A DNA stretch of 64,000 bases from Oceanisphaera avium (GTDB taxonomy: Bacteria; Pseudomonadota; Gammaproteobacteria; Enterobacterales; Aeromonadaceae), in contig NZ_CP021376.1 in assembly GCF_002157875.1 (NCBI RefSeq), positions 2,243,501 to 2,307,500 on the forward strand, read 5' to 3'. The position numbers and the translations under genes were made by a program. The notes beneath the pieces are model-generated. The model ran no database searches, had not been told where the DNA came from, and saw only the letters and a program-made list of their open reading frames with translations. Position 1 is the first letter of the stretch; every line of letters begins with the position of its first letter. Below, in pieces: positions 1 through 7,965 of the stretch.

Positions 1-987
1 CACCTGCCTTTTATTAATAGCTTGGCGGATTTTGAGCTAGTCGCCATTAGTACTTCTAAGCCAGAACAAGCCGCGGCAGAGTGGCCAGAAGTAGCCGTTT
101 ATACCGATGTCGATACTATGTTGGCAGAGTCTGGCGCTGAGCTAGTCGTGATCACCGCGCCCAATGAGGTGCATTACGAGTTGGGCCGCAAGGCGCTAAG
201 TATGGGGTTGCACGTAGTGATGGAAAACCCCACCGTTACTCAGCTACACCAAGGTGCTGAGCTAATGCGCTTAGCAGACAGTAAAAAGTTATGCTTAATT
301 CCTTTTCATAATCGTCGGTGGGACAGTGACTTTTTAACGCTGCGTAAATTGCTAGCCGATAATACCCTAGGTCCAATCCATGGTTTTGAGTCGCACTTTG
401 ATCGCTTTCGCCCGCGAGTCAGAGTAGAAACACCCGGTGCCGGCGCCGGGATCTGGTTTGATTTAGGTGGGCATCTTGTAGATCAGGTGTTGGTATTATT
501 TGGCAAGCCACAATCTATTACAGGGCGCTGTTTATCGATGCGCCCCGGCGCTAATGTCACGGATTATTTCCATGTGCAGCTGCATTACTGCGATAAAGAA
601 GTGGTATTGCACTCCAGCCCTTATCATCCAGGCCCCACCTTGCGCTTTAAGCTACAAGGCGAGCTAGGTTGTTATATCAAGCGTGGTTTTGATCCCCAAG
701 AAGAGCGATTACAAAATGGCATAGTGCCAGACTCGCCTTACTTGGCCAAAGAAGCTGAAGCGGATTATGGTGTTTTTTATTCGGATGATGATGCCCAAGT
801 TATAGAGTCTGAAATAGGCGGTTATCGTTATTTTTATCAAGCCACCGCTAAAGCTATTCGCAATGAGGCGCCGCCACCGGTTTCCATGCAAGATGCCTTA
901 GACGGGCTCAATATTATTAACTTAGCAGAAAAGAGTTCCGCCGAGGGACGAACGCTGCCCTTAACGGCGACCAGCTTTAGAGACTAA
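1..987 (+). CDS. Gfo/Idh/MocA family oxidoreductase (5' end outside window)
   Basis: NAD(P)-dependent dehydrogenase of the Gfo/Idh/MocA family; the substrate, probably a sugar or polyol derivative, cannot be read from the sequence. The reading frame is open from base 1, and the first residues (HLPFINSL) match the stretch just after the N-terminal Rossmann nucleotide loop in this family. The glycine-rich loop and true start are therefore outside the window, and the TTG at base 22 is not the start. Visible marks are the E-x-P-like ENP after the fifth Rossmann strand (about residues 75-77 of the visible part) and the conserved FDLGGHLVDQ segment carrying the family histidine (about 153-162). About 328 residues are seen, against roughly 345 for a complete protein. 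The family call is secure; the function is not. Confidence 0.85.
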   Translation, partial: HLPFINSLADFELVAISTSKPEQAAAEWPEVAVYTDVDTMLAESGAELVVITAPNEVHYELGRKALSMGLHVVMENPTVTQLHQGAELMRLADSKKLCLIPFHNRRWDSDFLTLRKLLADNTLGPIHGFESHFDRFRPRVRVETPGAGAGIWFDLGGHLVDQVLVLFGKPQSITGRCLSMRPGANVTDYFHVQLHYCDKEVVLHSSPYHPGPTLRFKLQGELGCYIKRGFDPQEERLQNGIVPDSPYLAKEAEADYGVFYSDDDAQVIESEIGGYRYFYQATAKAIRNEAPPPVSMQDALDGLNIINLAEKSSAEGRTLPLTATSFRD

Positions 988-1049
988 ATCAAAGCGCCGC
1001 TTTGGGCTTTAGCCGTCTTACCGGGCTCGACCCGGTATCTCGTTTTGAT
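986..1049 (+). repeat. First copy of a 64-bp direct repeat containing a hairpin unit
   Basis: This 64-base stretch recurs at 1147-1210 with only a few mismatches. Its second half is a hairpin unit: flank AGCCGTC, a stem ACCGGG/CCCGGT around a CTCGA loop, then flank ATCTCGTTTT. A unit in the opposite orientation lies at 1068-1102 with a different stem (CCTGAC/GTCAGG). Together 1011-1102 form a large inverted repeat, resembling a BIME/REP-type composite. Confidence 0.75.
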
Positions 1050-1067
1050 GTTTTAGGTCTAAAAGCT

Positions 1068-1102
1068 AAACCGAGATCCTGACTTTCGTCAGGTTGACGG
1101 CT
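1068..1102 (-). repeat. Inverted hairpin repeat unit
   Basis: Read on the minus strand this is AGCCGTC, a short spacer, the stem CCTGAC-GAAA-GTCAGG, then ATCTCGG. The same flanks and stem occur at 30608-30641 and 55806-55838. It closes the inverted repeat begun at 1011. Confidence 0.7.
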
Positions 1103-1146
1103 TTTTCAGTAGGGTGATGGCTAAGAGCAGCGCCGAGCACCAAGCT

Positions 1147-1210
1147 AAATCGAAGCGCCGCTTTGGCCCTTAGCCGTCTTATCGGGCTCGACCCAGTATC
1201 TCGTTTTATA
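1147..1210 (+). repeat. Second copy of the 64-bp direct repeat
   Basis: Second copy of the element at 986-1049. The hairpin stem has drifted (ATCGGG/CCCAGT), while the AGCCGTC and ATCTCGTTTT flanks are intact. It lies just downstream of the stop codon of the minus-strand yehS gene, where it could also serve as a 3' end structure. Confidence 0.7.
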
Positions 1211-1234
1211 TTTAAAAGACCCATAAGCGGGAGC

Positions 1235-1738
1235 TTACTCGGCCTTGAGACTGGTATCAGGTTCAGCTTCGCCGCCGTGGCGGCGCTGTAGTGCTAGACC
1301 TTGTAGGAAGTTACGCAAAAACTGATCACCACAGGCTTTAAAATGTTTATGATCGGGCTTTCTAAATAACGAGGTGAGCTCCGGCTTTCTTACCACAAAG
1401 CCGGCTAAGCTAAGTAAGTTTAAAATATCTTCTTCTTTTAACTGCAGCGCGACTCTTAGCTTTTTAAATACTTGATTATTAATAGGTTCTGCTAGGTCAG
1501 CCTTAGGAGCTGGGCCACCTTGGCGCGGTCCTCTTTCTTGTAGTACTAAGCCATTTAAAAAGCCTAATAGTTGCTCGTTGCTGCAGCTGTGATAATTGTC
1601 ATCTTCTTCTTTAGCAAGCAAAGCTAAAAGTTGTGCTTCATCAATCTTAATACCGCCTAAGCTAAAAATCGCTAATGACTGAGCATCTTTTAGATCAAGG
1701 GCGTAGCGTACTCGGCGTAAAATATCGTTATTAGTCAT
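1235..1738 (-). CDS. yehS: DUF1456 family protein YehS
   Basis: A 167-residue protein made of two tandem DUF1456 repeats (about residues 1-65 and 85-155). Each begins with an N-x-x-x-x-L/V-R-x-A-L-x-L-K motif and ends near FLNGL or FLQGL, the typical YehS layout. The biochemical role of this family is unknown; a nucleic-acid-associated role is sometimes guessed but nothing here proves it. The ATG lies 1 base downstream of the stop of the RRM gene, so the two are probably co-transcribed. The gene is followed by the hairpin repeats at 986-1210. Confidence 0.85.
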   Translation of the reverse strand: MTNNDILRRVRYALDLKDAQSLAIFSLGGIKIDEAQLLALLAKEEDDNYHSCSNEQLLGFLNGLVLQERGPRQGGPAPKADLAEPINNQVFKKLRVALQLKEEDILNLLSLAGFVVRKPELTSLFRKPDHKHFKACGDQFLRNFLQGLALQRRHGGEAEPDTSLKAE

Positions 1739-1739
1739 C

Positions 1740-2012
1740 TTATTTAGTTTCCGCAGCGTTAGGATCGGTCGGTTTATCTTCGGCTTTCTTTACTCGAATT
1801 TTTTCACCGTCTACTTCAATGCCATTTAAGCTTTTAATGGCCGCCTTGGCTTGGGCAGGATTAGGCATAAAAGCAAAGCCAAAACCCTTAGAGTTTTGCG
1901 TATTAGGATCCATAACTAAATGAAAATACTGTACTAAACCATAAGGCGTGAGCAGGGCGAGGATTTTTTCCTCAGTGGTAAGGCGAGATAAACCGCGGAT
2001 TATGAGTTTCAT
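1740..2012 (-). CDS. Small RNA-binding protein with one RRM domain
   Basis: A 90-residue protein consisting almost entirely of one RNA recognition motif. The RNP2 motif is LIIRGL (residues 3-8) and RNP1 is KGFGFAFM (42-49), both with the aromatic or aliphatic residues expected at the RNA-facing positions. The C-terminal tail is short and charged. Proteins of this size in proteobacteria and cyanobacteria bind single-stranded RNA; the targets here are unknown. The start is supported by GGAG shortly upstream of the ATG. It is the first gene of a probable two-gene unit with yehS. Confidence 0.85.
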   Translation of the reverse strand: MKLIIRGLSRLTTEEKILALLTPYGLVQYFHLVMDPNTQNSKGFGFAFMPNPAQAKAAIKSLNGIEVDGEKIRVKKAEDKPTDPNAAETK

Positions 2013-2171
2013 GGGTTCTCCAAAAACTTAATGTTGTTGCATATCTATCAATGCAGGATAGGCCGAAAACAAAAAGGAGTGAATAAAAGGGGCGTAAATG
2101 AATGCGCTGGGCGCGCGAGTGTAGCAGTTTGTGTGGCTGTCGTCTGCCGTTTTAGTGGGCTGGGCTAAGCA

Positions 2172-2198
2172 CAAAAAAGCCGACCCTAAGGGTCGGCT
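2172..2198 (-). terminator. Intrinsic terminator of the symporter gene
   Basis: On the minus strand a perfect stem AGCCGACCC/GGGTCGGCT with a 3-base loop is followed by a run of six T. It lies 40 bases past the stop of the TPP-regulated symporter gene. Confidence 0.85.
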
Positions 2199-2236
2199 GT
2201 AATAAAGAGCGAGGTGAGGACTAATAAGCTATTAAA

Positions 2237-3679
2237 TTAGCTTTCTAGGCTGCGAATACGCTGGCTAAGAATTGAAAAATCAAATACTTGGCGACTGGGT
2301 AGCATCATAAATAAGCCAGATACCATCACCGGCACTAAGCTTGCCAGTAAGAAAGATTCCAATAAAAATTCAATCTCAGCTGCTGGGGCGGGGAAGAGCC
2401 ACAAGCCAGCAACTAAGCCGGCCGCTGTACTGAGTACCGCATTATAGGCTTGATAGCGGGCGCTATAAAAACCAAAGAACACCGGGAAAGCGGCGGCACA
2501 ACATAAGAGATCGGCAAACAAAAACAGGTATAAAACACTAAAGCCCTGGGATGCTACCACCAGCACCGGAATTGAAATTAACACAATCGCCCAGCGGGAA
2601 AGGCCTAATAAGCGATTAGCGCTTACCTCGGGTAGCATACGGCGTAAGTCTACTACTAGCATGCTAGAAATACCGCTAATGGTAGAGTCGGCGCTACTCA
2701 TTATTAAGGCCAAGCCAAAGGGCAGTAAGCCAATGACAAACCACATCGGCACATTGGCTAGCAGCACATCAAACACTGCCACCGAGCCATCACCTGGCAA
2801 ATCTAGGCCAACAAAGGCTAAGCCAAATAACCCTAAGATAAAGATAAAAATAAAGCTCATCACACCACTTACAATAAAACCGTTGCGAATGGCTCTGTTG
2901 TTTTGGGCGGCAAAGATACGCTGCCAGGTGCCTTGCGAAAAAAGGCCGGTAAGCACCACGGCAATAAAGAAAGTGAGTCCAGATTTAAAGCCATTTAGAT
3001 CAAAGGGATTAAGTAGCTCGGGTGCTTTTTCTTTTAAACCGGCAATGGTGGGTCCCATGCCACCTACGGCAAACCAGCCAAACATGATCAGCAATAATAA
3101 AAACGGCAGTATCACTATCATCTGTAAACGGTCGGTAAAAATAGTAACACGCAAGCCCCCATATAGCGTGTAAAGCAAGGTGGCCACCATCACTATGGTG
3201 GCGGTCGTCCATAGGGGCACAGGCGCGATTAAATTAACCATTTTAGCAATGGCAGTTAAGCCTGCGGTGAGTGAAATAAACATATAAAACAGCATAATCA
3301 CTAACACAAAGCCGTACATGGTTTTGCCATAGCGGTGCAATACAAACTCAGTGAGTGTATGACCTTCTGGAATGAGCTCACGTAAGCGTTTACCCAAGGG
3401 GATCATCATAAAACGGGGCGCAAGTGAGCCCAGTGCATAACCGGTGACCGCGCCTATGCCACCCCAAGTGGCGGCTTCAGCTGGGCCAAATAATATCCAA
3501 GTGCCTAAGGTAGTTGCTAGCAGAGTTAGCATAGTGGCCATGCCATTTTGGCTATTACGCGCTACAACAAAGTCTTCAATTTTATCTTGTTGGCGGCGAG
3601 CGTAAAGCATGCCAGGAATGGCGAAAATAGCGGCAAATAAACACAGCCAAAACAGGGCTTGAGTGGTGGACAGTAGCAT
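2237..3679 (-). CDS. thiV: Sodium:solute symporter under TPP riboswitch control (ThiV-like)
   Basis: A 480-residue, very hydrophobic inner-membrane protein of the sodium:solute symporter family (about 12-13 membrane segments), similar in type to PanF. Comparative genomics has proposed ThiV, an SSS carrier controlled by TPP riboswitches, as an importer of thiamine or its pyrimidine/thiazole precursors. That assignment fits because a complete TPP aptamer lies on the same strand about 110 bases upstream. The substrate is inferred only from this regulation. The ATG is preceded by AGGGAG at good spacing. A strong terminator follows, so the gene is probably monocistronic. The family is certain; the symbol is tentative. 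Confidence 0.8.
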   Translation of the reverse strand: MLLSTTQALFWLCLFAAIFAIPGMLYARRQQDKIEDFVVARNSQNGMATMLTLLATTLGTWILFGPAEAATWGGIGAVTGYALGSLAPRFMMIPLGKRLRELIPEGHTLTEFVLHRYGKTMYGFVLVIMLFYMFISLTAGLTAIAKMVNLIAPVPLWTTATIVMVATLLYTLYGGLRVTIFTDRLQMIVILPFLLLLIMFGWFAVGGMGPTIAGLKEKAPELLNPFDLNGFKSGLTFFIAVVLTGLFSQGTWQRIFAAQNNRAIRNGFIVSGVMSFIFIFILGLFGLAFVGLDLPGDGSVAVFDVLLANVPMWFVIGLLPFGLALIMSSADSTISGISSMLVVDLRRMLPEVSANRLLGLSRWAIVLISIPVLVVASQGFSVLYLFLFADLLCCAAAFPVFFGFYSARYQAYNAVLSTAAGLVAGLWLFPAPAAEIEFLLESFLLASLVPVMVSGLFMMLPSRQVFDFSILSQRIRSLES

Positions 3680-3786
3680 GAATTCTCCCTTTGCCTATGG
3701 TTAGGCAAGCATACGTCGATCGTCAGTCATTGACGAAATATGCCGGGTAAAGACGGGCGCACAGGTGGGGAGTGAGGATCAGTCAG

Positions 3787-3897
3787 TTCCTTCCCTTCGC
3801 CGGCATTATCCGGATCAGGTTCTAAGGGTTACCGCAGCACATTGCGGAATCTCAGCCAAATGGGGTGCATATTTCGCACCTTAGGCTCCCCCAGGAA
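3787..3897 (-). promoter_or_regulatory. TPP riboswitch (THI element) upstream of the symporter
   Basis: On the minus strand the hallmarks occur in order: TTCCTGGGGGAGCC, an extra hairpin (AAGGTGC...GCACC), GGCTGAGA, a P3-type stem, ACCCTTAGAACCTGAT, CCGGATAATGCCGG, CGAAGGGAAGGAA. The outer TTCCT/AGGAA pair closes P1. This is a complete aptamer that binds thiamine pyrophosphate and normally lowers expression of the downstream gene. The ATGCCGG in the aptamer (3800-3806) can alternatively pair with CCGGCAT at 3740-3746, a likely part of the expression platform. Confidence 0.95.
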
Positions 3898-3905
3898 TGG
3901 TGATG

Positions 3906-3934
3906 AGAGTAAGAATAAATGTGGCGCTTGTCAA
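3906..3934 (-). promoter_or_regulatory. Predicted sigma70 promoter for the riboswitch transcript
   Basis: On the minus strand TTGACA (perfect -35) is followed after 17 bases by TACTCT (-10, 4 of 6). Transcription would start at about 3899, just ahead of the aptamer. It lies in the 54-base gap after the DMT gene. Confidence 0.6.
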
Positions 3935-3950
3935 ACCTCGGTCAAACCGT

Positions 3951-4907
3951 TTACTCGCGGCTATCGCGATCGAAAGTATTTAACGGCAGTGCGCTTGGCG
4001 CCGTTAGGCTGGTTGATGCTGTAACCTTGGTGGTGCGCTGTAGTTGCCAAGTCGCTAAGCAGGATATCAGTATGCCTGGCCAGAGTACTGCAGCGATCGG
4101 CGCACCGATAAATAGCCAAGGCAATATGGTGACTGCAGCGGGGTTGAGATAGGTGTAAGCCATGACTTTTTGCGGGCCAAGTTGAATGCTGCCAGATTGA
4201 TAGAGATACACGCTGCCTAGGGTGGCGCAAACTACTAGATAGGCCATTGCCAGTCGATCATTTGGTCCTAGGTTTTGCCACTGTAGCGGAATATCGACTA
4301 GCCAGACGGCCAGCCCCATCCAAAAAGCGCCCCCTATTAAAATGGCACAGGTCAGCACGCCGATTGAGTCACCGCGATAGAGCAACTTCATACTCAATGA
4401 ATAGGCACACATGCTGAGCACGCCCAGCAGAAATATTTTGTCGCCCTGATTAAGTTGTAGTGCCAGCGCTCGGCTTGGATTGCCTTCGAAGATCACCCAG
4501 AGTGCACCTAATATACCCAGTAAATAACTGCATGCCTGAGGGCGCCTGATAGGGGTATGTAATAGCCAAATCCCTAATACGCTGGTGATCAGGGGTACTA
4601 AGGTAAATAAGGTACTGGTGTTAAGGGCGGTAGTGGTATGCAACGCTTCAAACAGGCAGATAAAAAAAAGTGAATAGAAGAGGCTAATAATCAGCCCACG
4701 TGGCAGTGCTTGTAGCAGTTTTCGCCGTCGTTCGGCATTGATCAATATCCATGGCAGCATCAAGATTGCGGCCAGCAAAAAACGCAGTAGCGTCAGGGAG
4801 GCGGCTGGTGCTACGGGTGCCAGCTGCGCCGAAACGATAAAAGAGCCTGCAATAAATAAGGTAGCGAGTAGCACGCGTAGATGGGCGTGCCAGGTTTGCA
4901 TAAACAT
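3951..4907 (-). CDS. EamA/DMT superfamily transporter
   Basis: A 318-residue inner-membrane protein with ten predicted membrane segments in two EamA halves (about 8-140 and 155-290), the drug/metabolite transporter layout. Members export amino acids, metabolites or toxic compounds; the substrate cannot be read here. The start at 4907 is supported by GGGAGA before the ATG. The gene begins 29 bases after the nitroreductase stop on the same strand, so the two probably form an operon, controlled from the divergent LysR region. It ends close to the promoter of the TPP-riboswitch transcript but would be transcribed separately. Confidence 0.85.
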   Translation of the reverse strand: MFMQTWHAHLRVLLATLFIAGSFIVSAQLAPVAPAASLTLLRFLLAAILMLPWILINAERRRKLLQALPRGLIISLFYSLFFICLFEALHTTTALNTSTLFTLVPLITSVLGIWLLHTPIRRPQACSYLLGILGALWVIFEGNPSRALALQLNQGDKIFLLGVLSMCAYSLSMKLLYRGDSIGVLTCAILIGGAFWMGLAVWLVDIPLQWQNLGPNDRLAMAYLVVCATLGSVYLYQSGSIQLGPQKVMAYTYLNPAAVTILPWLFIGAPIAAVLWPGILISCLATWQLQRTTKVTASTSLTAPSALPLNTFDRDSRE

Positions 4908-4936
4908 GTTTATCTCCCGTCGAGCAGATTGCCGGA

Positions 4937-5545
4937 TTAGCGCTGGAAACGGTCCAGCACTCTCACGTTTTCCAATGAGAGTTGTCCGGGTTTAGGCCAA
5001 GCCTCTTTGTCCGCTTTTCCTATGGTCAGCATCATGCCGATCACATGATCGTCGGGTAGCTGAATAAGCTCGCTAACACGCTGGGTATCAAAACCTATCA
5101 TGGGGCAGCTGTCGTAACCCATGGCTTTGGCTGCCAACATGGCAGTTTGCGCGACCATACCAATCGAGCGGATTGCTTCGTCACGTTGTAGCTGTGGCTG
5201 ATTTTCATAGAAGCCGTGAATCATCGACAGCATAAGATCTTGAGTGTTGATGGGCGCATGGCGCCAGCAATGTGCAGGGTTACGCTGCCAAGCTTGAGTA
5301 TCGGCACACAGCACCAGTAATAGCGATGCATCGGTGACCTGAGCTTGATCTCCTGCGGCTTTACGCATTTCGGCGCGTAATTGTCGATCCTCAACCTGCA
5401 CGAAGCGCCAATGTTGTAGATTAAAGGCTGTGGGAGCCTGCAGCATGCAGTGAAACAATTGTTTAATATCGGCTTCAGGCATGATGAAGGCCGCATCATA
5501 TTGTTTGACTGCGCGGCGAGTCGTGATGGCGTCGAGAGTGTGCAT
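4937..5545 (-). CDS. Nitroreductase family protein (FMN)
   Basis: A 202-residue flavin enzyme of the nitroreductase family, which reduces nitro compounds, quinones or related acceptors with NAD(P)H as a cytoplasmic homodimer. Family marks are the N-terminal TTRRAVKQYD (FMN phosphate contact), QAPTAFNLQHWRF (the AP(T/S)xxNxQPWxF-type motif) and GFDTQRVSELIQLPDDH near the C-terminus. Size is normal for the NfsB/YdgI group. It leads an operon with the DMT exporter and is divergent from a LysR gene, an arrangement that suggests LysR-controlled detoxification and export. The physiological substrate is unknown. Confidence 0.85.
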   Translation of the reverse strand: MHTLDAITTRRAVKQYDAAFIMPEADIKQLFHCMLQAPTAFNLQHWRFVQVEDRQLRAEMRKAAGDQAQVTDASLLLVLCADTQAWQRNPAHCWRHAPINTQDLMLSMIHGFYENQPQLQRDEAIRSIGMVAQTAMLAAKAMGYDSCPMIGFDTQRVSELIQLPDDHVIGMMLTIGKADKEAWPKPGQLSLENVRVLDRFQR

Positions 5546-5628
5546 TATATATTTCCTTTGATTTGTTCAACTTGGTGGTCAGTATTTCATATGCAAAAAT
5601 GAAGAAAAATAGAATGGAAGCAGAGATT

Positions 5629-6537
5629 ATGTGCACAAATGCACAGGTGGATGACTGGCACGAGATCTATATTGCTTATCAGGTAGCCAGATTGGGCTCG
5701 TTAAGTGCGGCTGCCCTACAGCTTGATGTGCATCACAGCACGGTATTACGCCGCATTAATGCGCTGGAAACTAAGCTAGGTACTCGTCTATTTCACCGCC
5801 ATGCGCGTGGTTATGTTGCGACCGAAGCAGGGCAAGCCTTATTGGCCGCCGCCGCGCAGGCCGAAGAGACTTTTAGCCGGATGCGCGCCCAAGTTGGCGA
5901 GAGTGAAGCCCTCGCGGGCACGCTGATCCTCACCTCAGTCAATAATCTGGTTCCCTACATAACACCACTGCTGGCGGAGTTTCAGCGGCAACACCCGAAT
6001 ATACGCCTGGAATACTCCGCCGATCGCCGAGTGTATCGGCTAGAGCATGGTGAGGCGCATGTCGGCATACGGTCGGGATCTCGACCGCAAGAGCTGGATT
6101 ATGTTGTTCAGCACCTTACTCGGGCTGCAGGAACTTTATATGCCAGTCGTGAATATGTACGCCGTTATGGCTGTATTACTTCGCTCGAGGACATCGCTGG
6201 GCATCGTTTTATCGGCACCACTAGCCCACGTCCTGGCAGTTTATTTATGCGCTGGATGGAGAAGAAGGTGTTACCGGAGCAGATTTTTTATCGGGTGCAG
6301 GATTTCACCGGTTTTATTCCAGCTCTGGAGGCGGGAATGGGTTGTGGCCCTTTGAGTTGTTGGCAGGCAAGTTTGGCTTCTGGGCTGCAGCCCTTGTTGC
6401 CACCACCGGAAAGTTGGACCCATGATCTGTGGTTAACAAGCCACGGTGATCTGCATAGCACCGCTAAGGTGCAGGCCTTTACGCAGTTTATCAAAAGCAG
6501 CATTGCCGAGCGCCAGAGTGACTTTATACCGGTTTAA
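5629..6537 (+). CDS. LysR family transcriptional regulator
   Basis: A 302-residue LysR-type regulator. The winged HTH is at about residues 5-65 (W-H-E-I-Y-I-A-Y-Q-V-A-R-L-G-S-L-S-A-A-A...T-V-L-R-R-I-N-A-L-E). An effector-binding domain follows at about 90-290. I chose the ATG at 5629 over the upstream in-frame starts at 5563-5614 because the extra 22 residues do not resemble the family and the HTH normally begins within 10 residues of the start. The gene is divergent from the nitroreductase-DMT operon and probably controls it. The HTH carries VHHSTVLRRI where many members have an S-Q-P-A-V-S-type helix. Confidence 0.85.
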   Translation: MCTNAQVDDWHEIYIAYQVARLGSLSAAALQLDVHHSTVLRRINALETKLGTRLFHRHARGYVATEAGQALLAAAAQAEETFSRMRAQVGESEALAGTLILTSVNNLVPYITPLLAEFQRQHPNIRLEYSADRRVYRLEHGEAHVGIRSGSRPQELDYVVQHLTRAAGTLYASREYVRRYGCITSLEDIAGHRFIGTTSPRPGSLFMRWMEKKVLPEQIFYRVQDFTGFIPALEAGMGCGPLSCWQASLASGLQPLLPPPESWTHDLWLTSHGDLHSTAKVQAFTQFIKSSIAERQSDFIPV

Positions 6538-6549
6538 ACAGCAATAAAA

Positions 6550-6575
6550 AACGCGACCTTGAAGGCCGCGTTTTT
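6550..6575. terminator. Bidirectional terminator between LysR and pyrC
   Basis: An ACGCGxCCTT/AAGGxCGCGT stem (one A-C mismatch) is flanked by A5 on one side and T5 on the other, so it can end both the plus-strand LysR transcript and the minus-strand pyrC transcript. Confidence 0.75.
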
Positions 6576-6602
6576 GTTGCTTGCTTGATAAGCGCAGGTT
6601 GC

Positions 6603-7646
6603 TTACTTCACCATCCAGCTGATGGTTTCACCGGCACGAATTGGCACCAGCTCTTCACCACCTAACGGCAGAGTGGCAGGCACAGACCAAGTTTCTTTGA
6701 CCAAGGTGATGGTGTCGGCGTTGCGTGGCAGGCCGTAGAAGTCGGGGCCGTTATGGCTAGTAAACGCTTCTAACTTATCCAGTGCACCGGCTTCTTCAAA
6801 CACTTCGGCATACAGCTCAACGGCCGCATGAGAGGTGTAAGCACCGGCACAGCCACAGGCAGTTTCTTTATTTTTCTTAAAATGTGGTGCTGAGTCAGTC
6901 CCCATAAAGAACTTTTTACTGCCGCTAGTGGCGGCTTTTACTAGCGCTTGTTGGTGAGTGTTGCGCTTTAAAATAGGTAAGCAGTAATAGTGGGGGCGAA
7001 TTCCACCTACTAACATATGGTTACGGTTATAAAGTAAATGATGCACAGTAATAGTAGCGGCCACATTATCACCGGCTTGCTCAACAAACTTCACTGCATG
7101 CTCGGTAGTAATGTGCTCAAGGACGATTTTAAGATCAGGAAAGTCACGCACTACATTGGGTAAAATGGTCTCTAAAAAGACTTTCTCGCGGTCAAAAATA
7201 TCTATATTAGCATCAGTTACTTCGCCGTGTACCAGTAGCAAAATGCCCAGCTCCTGCATCACCTCCAATACCGCGTAAATATTTTTTACGTCAGTTACGC
7301 CAGAGTCGGAGTTGGTAGTGGCACCCGCAGGATATAACTTACAGGCCACAATTTTACCGCAAGCTTTAGCGCGGCGAATTTCTTGGGGATCGGTTTTATC
7401 GGTGAGATACAAGCTCATTAAAGGCTCAAACTGACTGCCGTCTGGGCGCACCGCGGTGATCTTATCGTAATAAGCCAGCGCCAGTTCGGTGGTGGTTGCC
7501 GGTGGTAACAAATTTGGCATAACCAAGGCGCGGCCTAAATAACGGCTGGCATCGCGCACCGTATCGCTAAGTTGTGCGCCGTCGCGCAGGTGCAAATGCC
7601 AATCATCGGGGCGAGTAATGGTTAGGCTAGTCGGTTGTGTGCTCAT
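6603..7646 (-). CDS. pyrC: Dihydroorotase
   Basis: Zinc enzyme of pyrimidine synthesis that interconverts N-carbamoyl-aspartate and dihydroorotate in the cytoplasm. At 347 residues it matches the class II E. coli type (348). Active-site residues are visible: H17 and H19 in WHLHLRD, the carboxylated metal-bridging lysine K103 (ACKLYP), H140 (LVHGE), H178 (LEHIT) and the catalytic D251 (GTDSAPH). It is a single gene with its own terminator region at 6550-6575. The divergent TPP-riboswitch operon starts 174 bases away. Confidence 0.97.
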   Translation of the reverse strand: MSTQPTSLTITRPDDWHLHLRDGAQLSDTVRDASRYLGRALVMPNLLPPATTTELALAYYDKITAVRPDGSQFEPLMSLYLTDKTDPQEIRRAKACGKIVACKLYPAGATTNSDSGVTDVKNIYAVLEVMQELGILLLVHGEVTDANIDIFDREKVFLETILPNVVRDFPDLKIVLEHITTEHAVKFVEQAGDNVAATITVHHLLYNRNHMLVGGIRPHYYCLPILKRNTHQQALVKAATSGSKKFFMGTDSAPHFKKNKETACGCAGAYTSHAAVELYAEVFEEAGALDKLEAFTSHNGPDFYGLPRNADTITLVKETWSVPATLPLGGEELVPIRAGETISWMVK

Positions 7647-7819
7647 TAAGGCTTAATCTCCATTGCATCAAGGCCACCATTATCTACTGCTGGCGCCAAT
7701 TAACCAAATTTCCCTAAGGCAAGAGTGAAGGGCAAAGAGAGGTGTGTAACCAAGATAGCTCGCCCTAGTTCATGATTATCAGCTCACACCTTGCTCTTTT
7801 TATGTTATGGTCTAGGCCG

Positions 7820-7905
7820 TGACACGGGGTGTCTGGCAGCACATCTGCCTGGCTGAGATAACACCCGTCGAACCTGATCCAGTTCATACTGGCGAAGGGA
7901 TGTCA
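7820..7905 (+). promoter_or_regulatory. TPP riboswitch (THI element) upstream of the SDR-monooxygenase operon
   Basis: Complete aptamer: P1 TGACA/TGTCA closing pair, ACGGGGTGTC, a P3 hairpin, GGCTGAGATAACACCCGT, CGAACCTGATCCAGTT, CATACTGGCGAAGGGATG. All invariant THI blocks (CTGAGA, ACCTGAT, CTGGCGAAGGGA) are present. This is the second TPP aptamer within about 4 kb and faces the opposite way from the first. No convincing sigma70 promoter could be picked out upstream. Confidence 0.95.
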
Positions 7906-7937
7906 GCCTTTCGGCTCACGGCAATCTTGCCCATCTG

Positions 7938-7960
7938 CCTTCGCCTCTGACTTTTAGAGG
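7938..7960 (+). promoter_or_regulatory. Riboswitch expression platform hiding the ribosome binding site
   Basis: CCTCT (7944-7948) can pair with the Shine-Dalgarno AGAGG (7956-7960), which sits 5 bases before the ATG. CCTTCGCC (7938-7945) is the exact complement of GGCGAAGG (7891-7898) inside the aptamer 3' strand, extended by CATC/GATG. The two pairings share bases 7944-7945. With TPP bound the aptamer would hold GGCGAAGG and the ribosome site would be closed. Without TPP the aptamer strand would take CCTTCGCC and free it. Confidence 0.6.
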
Positions 7961-7965
7961 TAGCC

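Noticed and set aside
22..24. TTG start for the first oxidoreductase
   Set aside because: The frame is open to the window edge and the upstream residues fit the family, so the gene is simply cut by the window.
1011..1210. CRISPR array from repeated hairpin units
   Set aside because: Units alternate in orientation, spacing is irregular and there is no cas gene.
2661..3173. 170-codon plus-strand frame opposite the SSS symporter
   Set aside because: Low-complexity Lys/Ser/Thr-rich translation, antisense to a clear membrane protein gene, no ribosome site.
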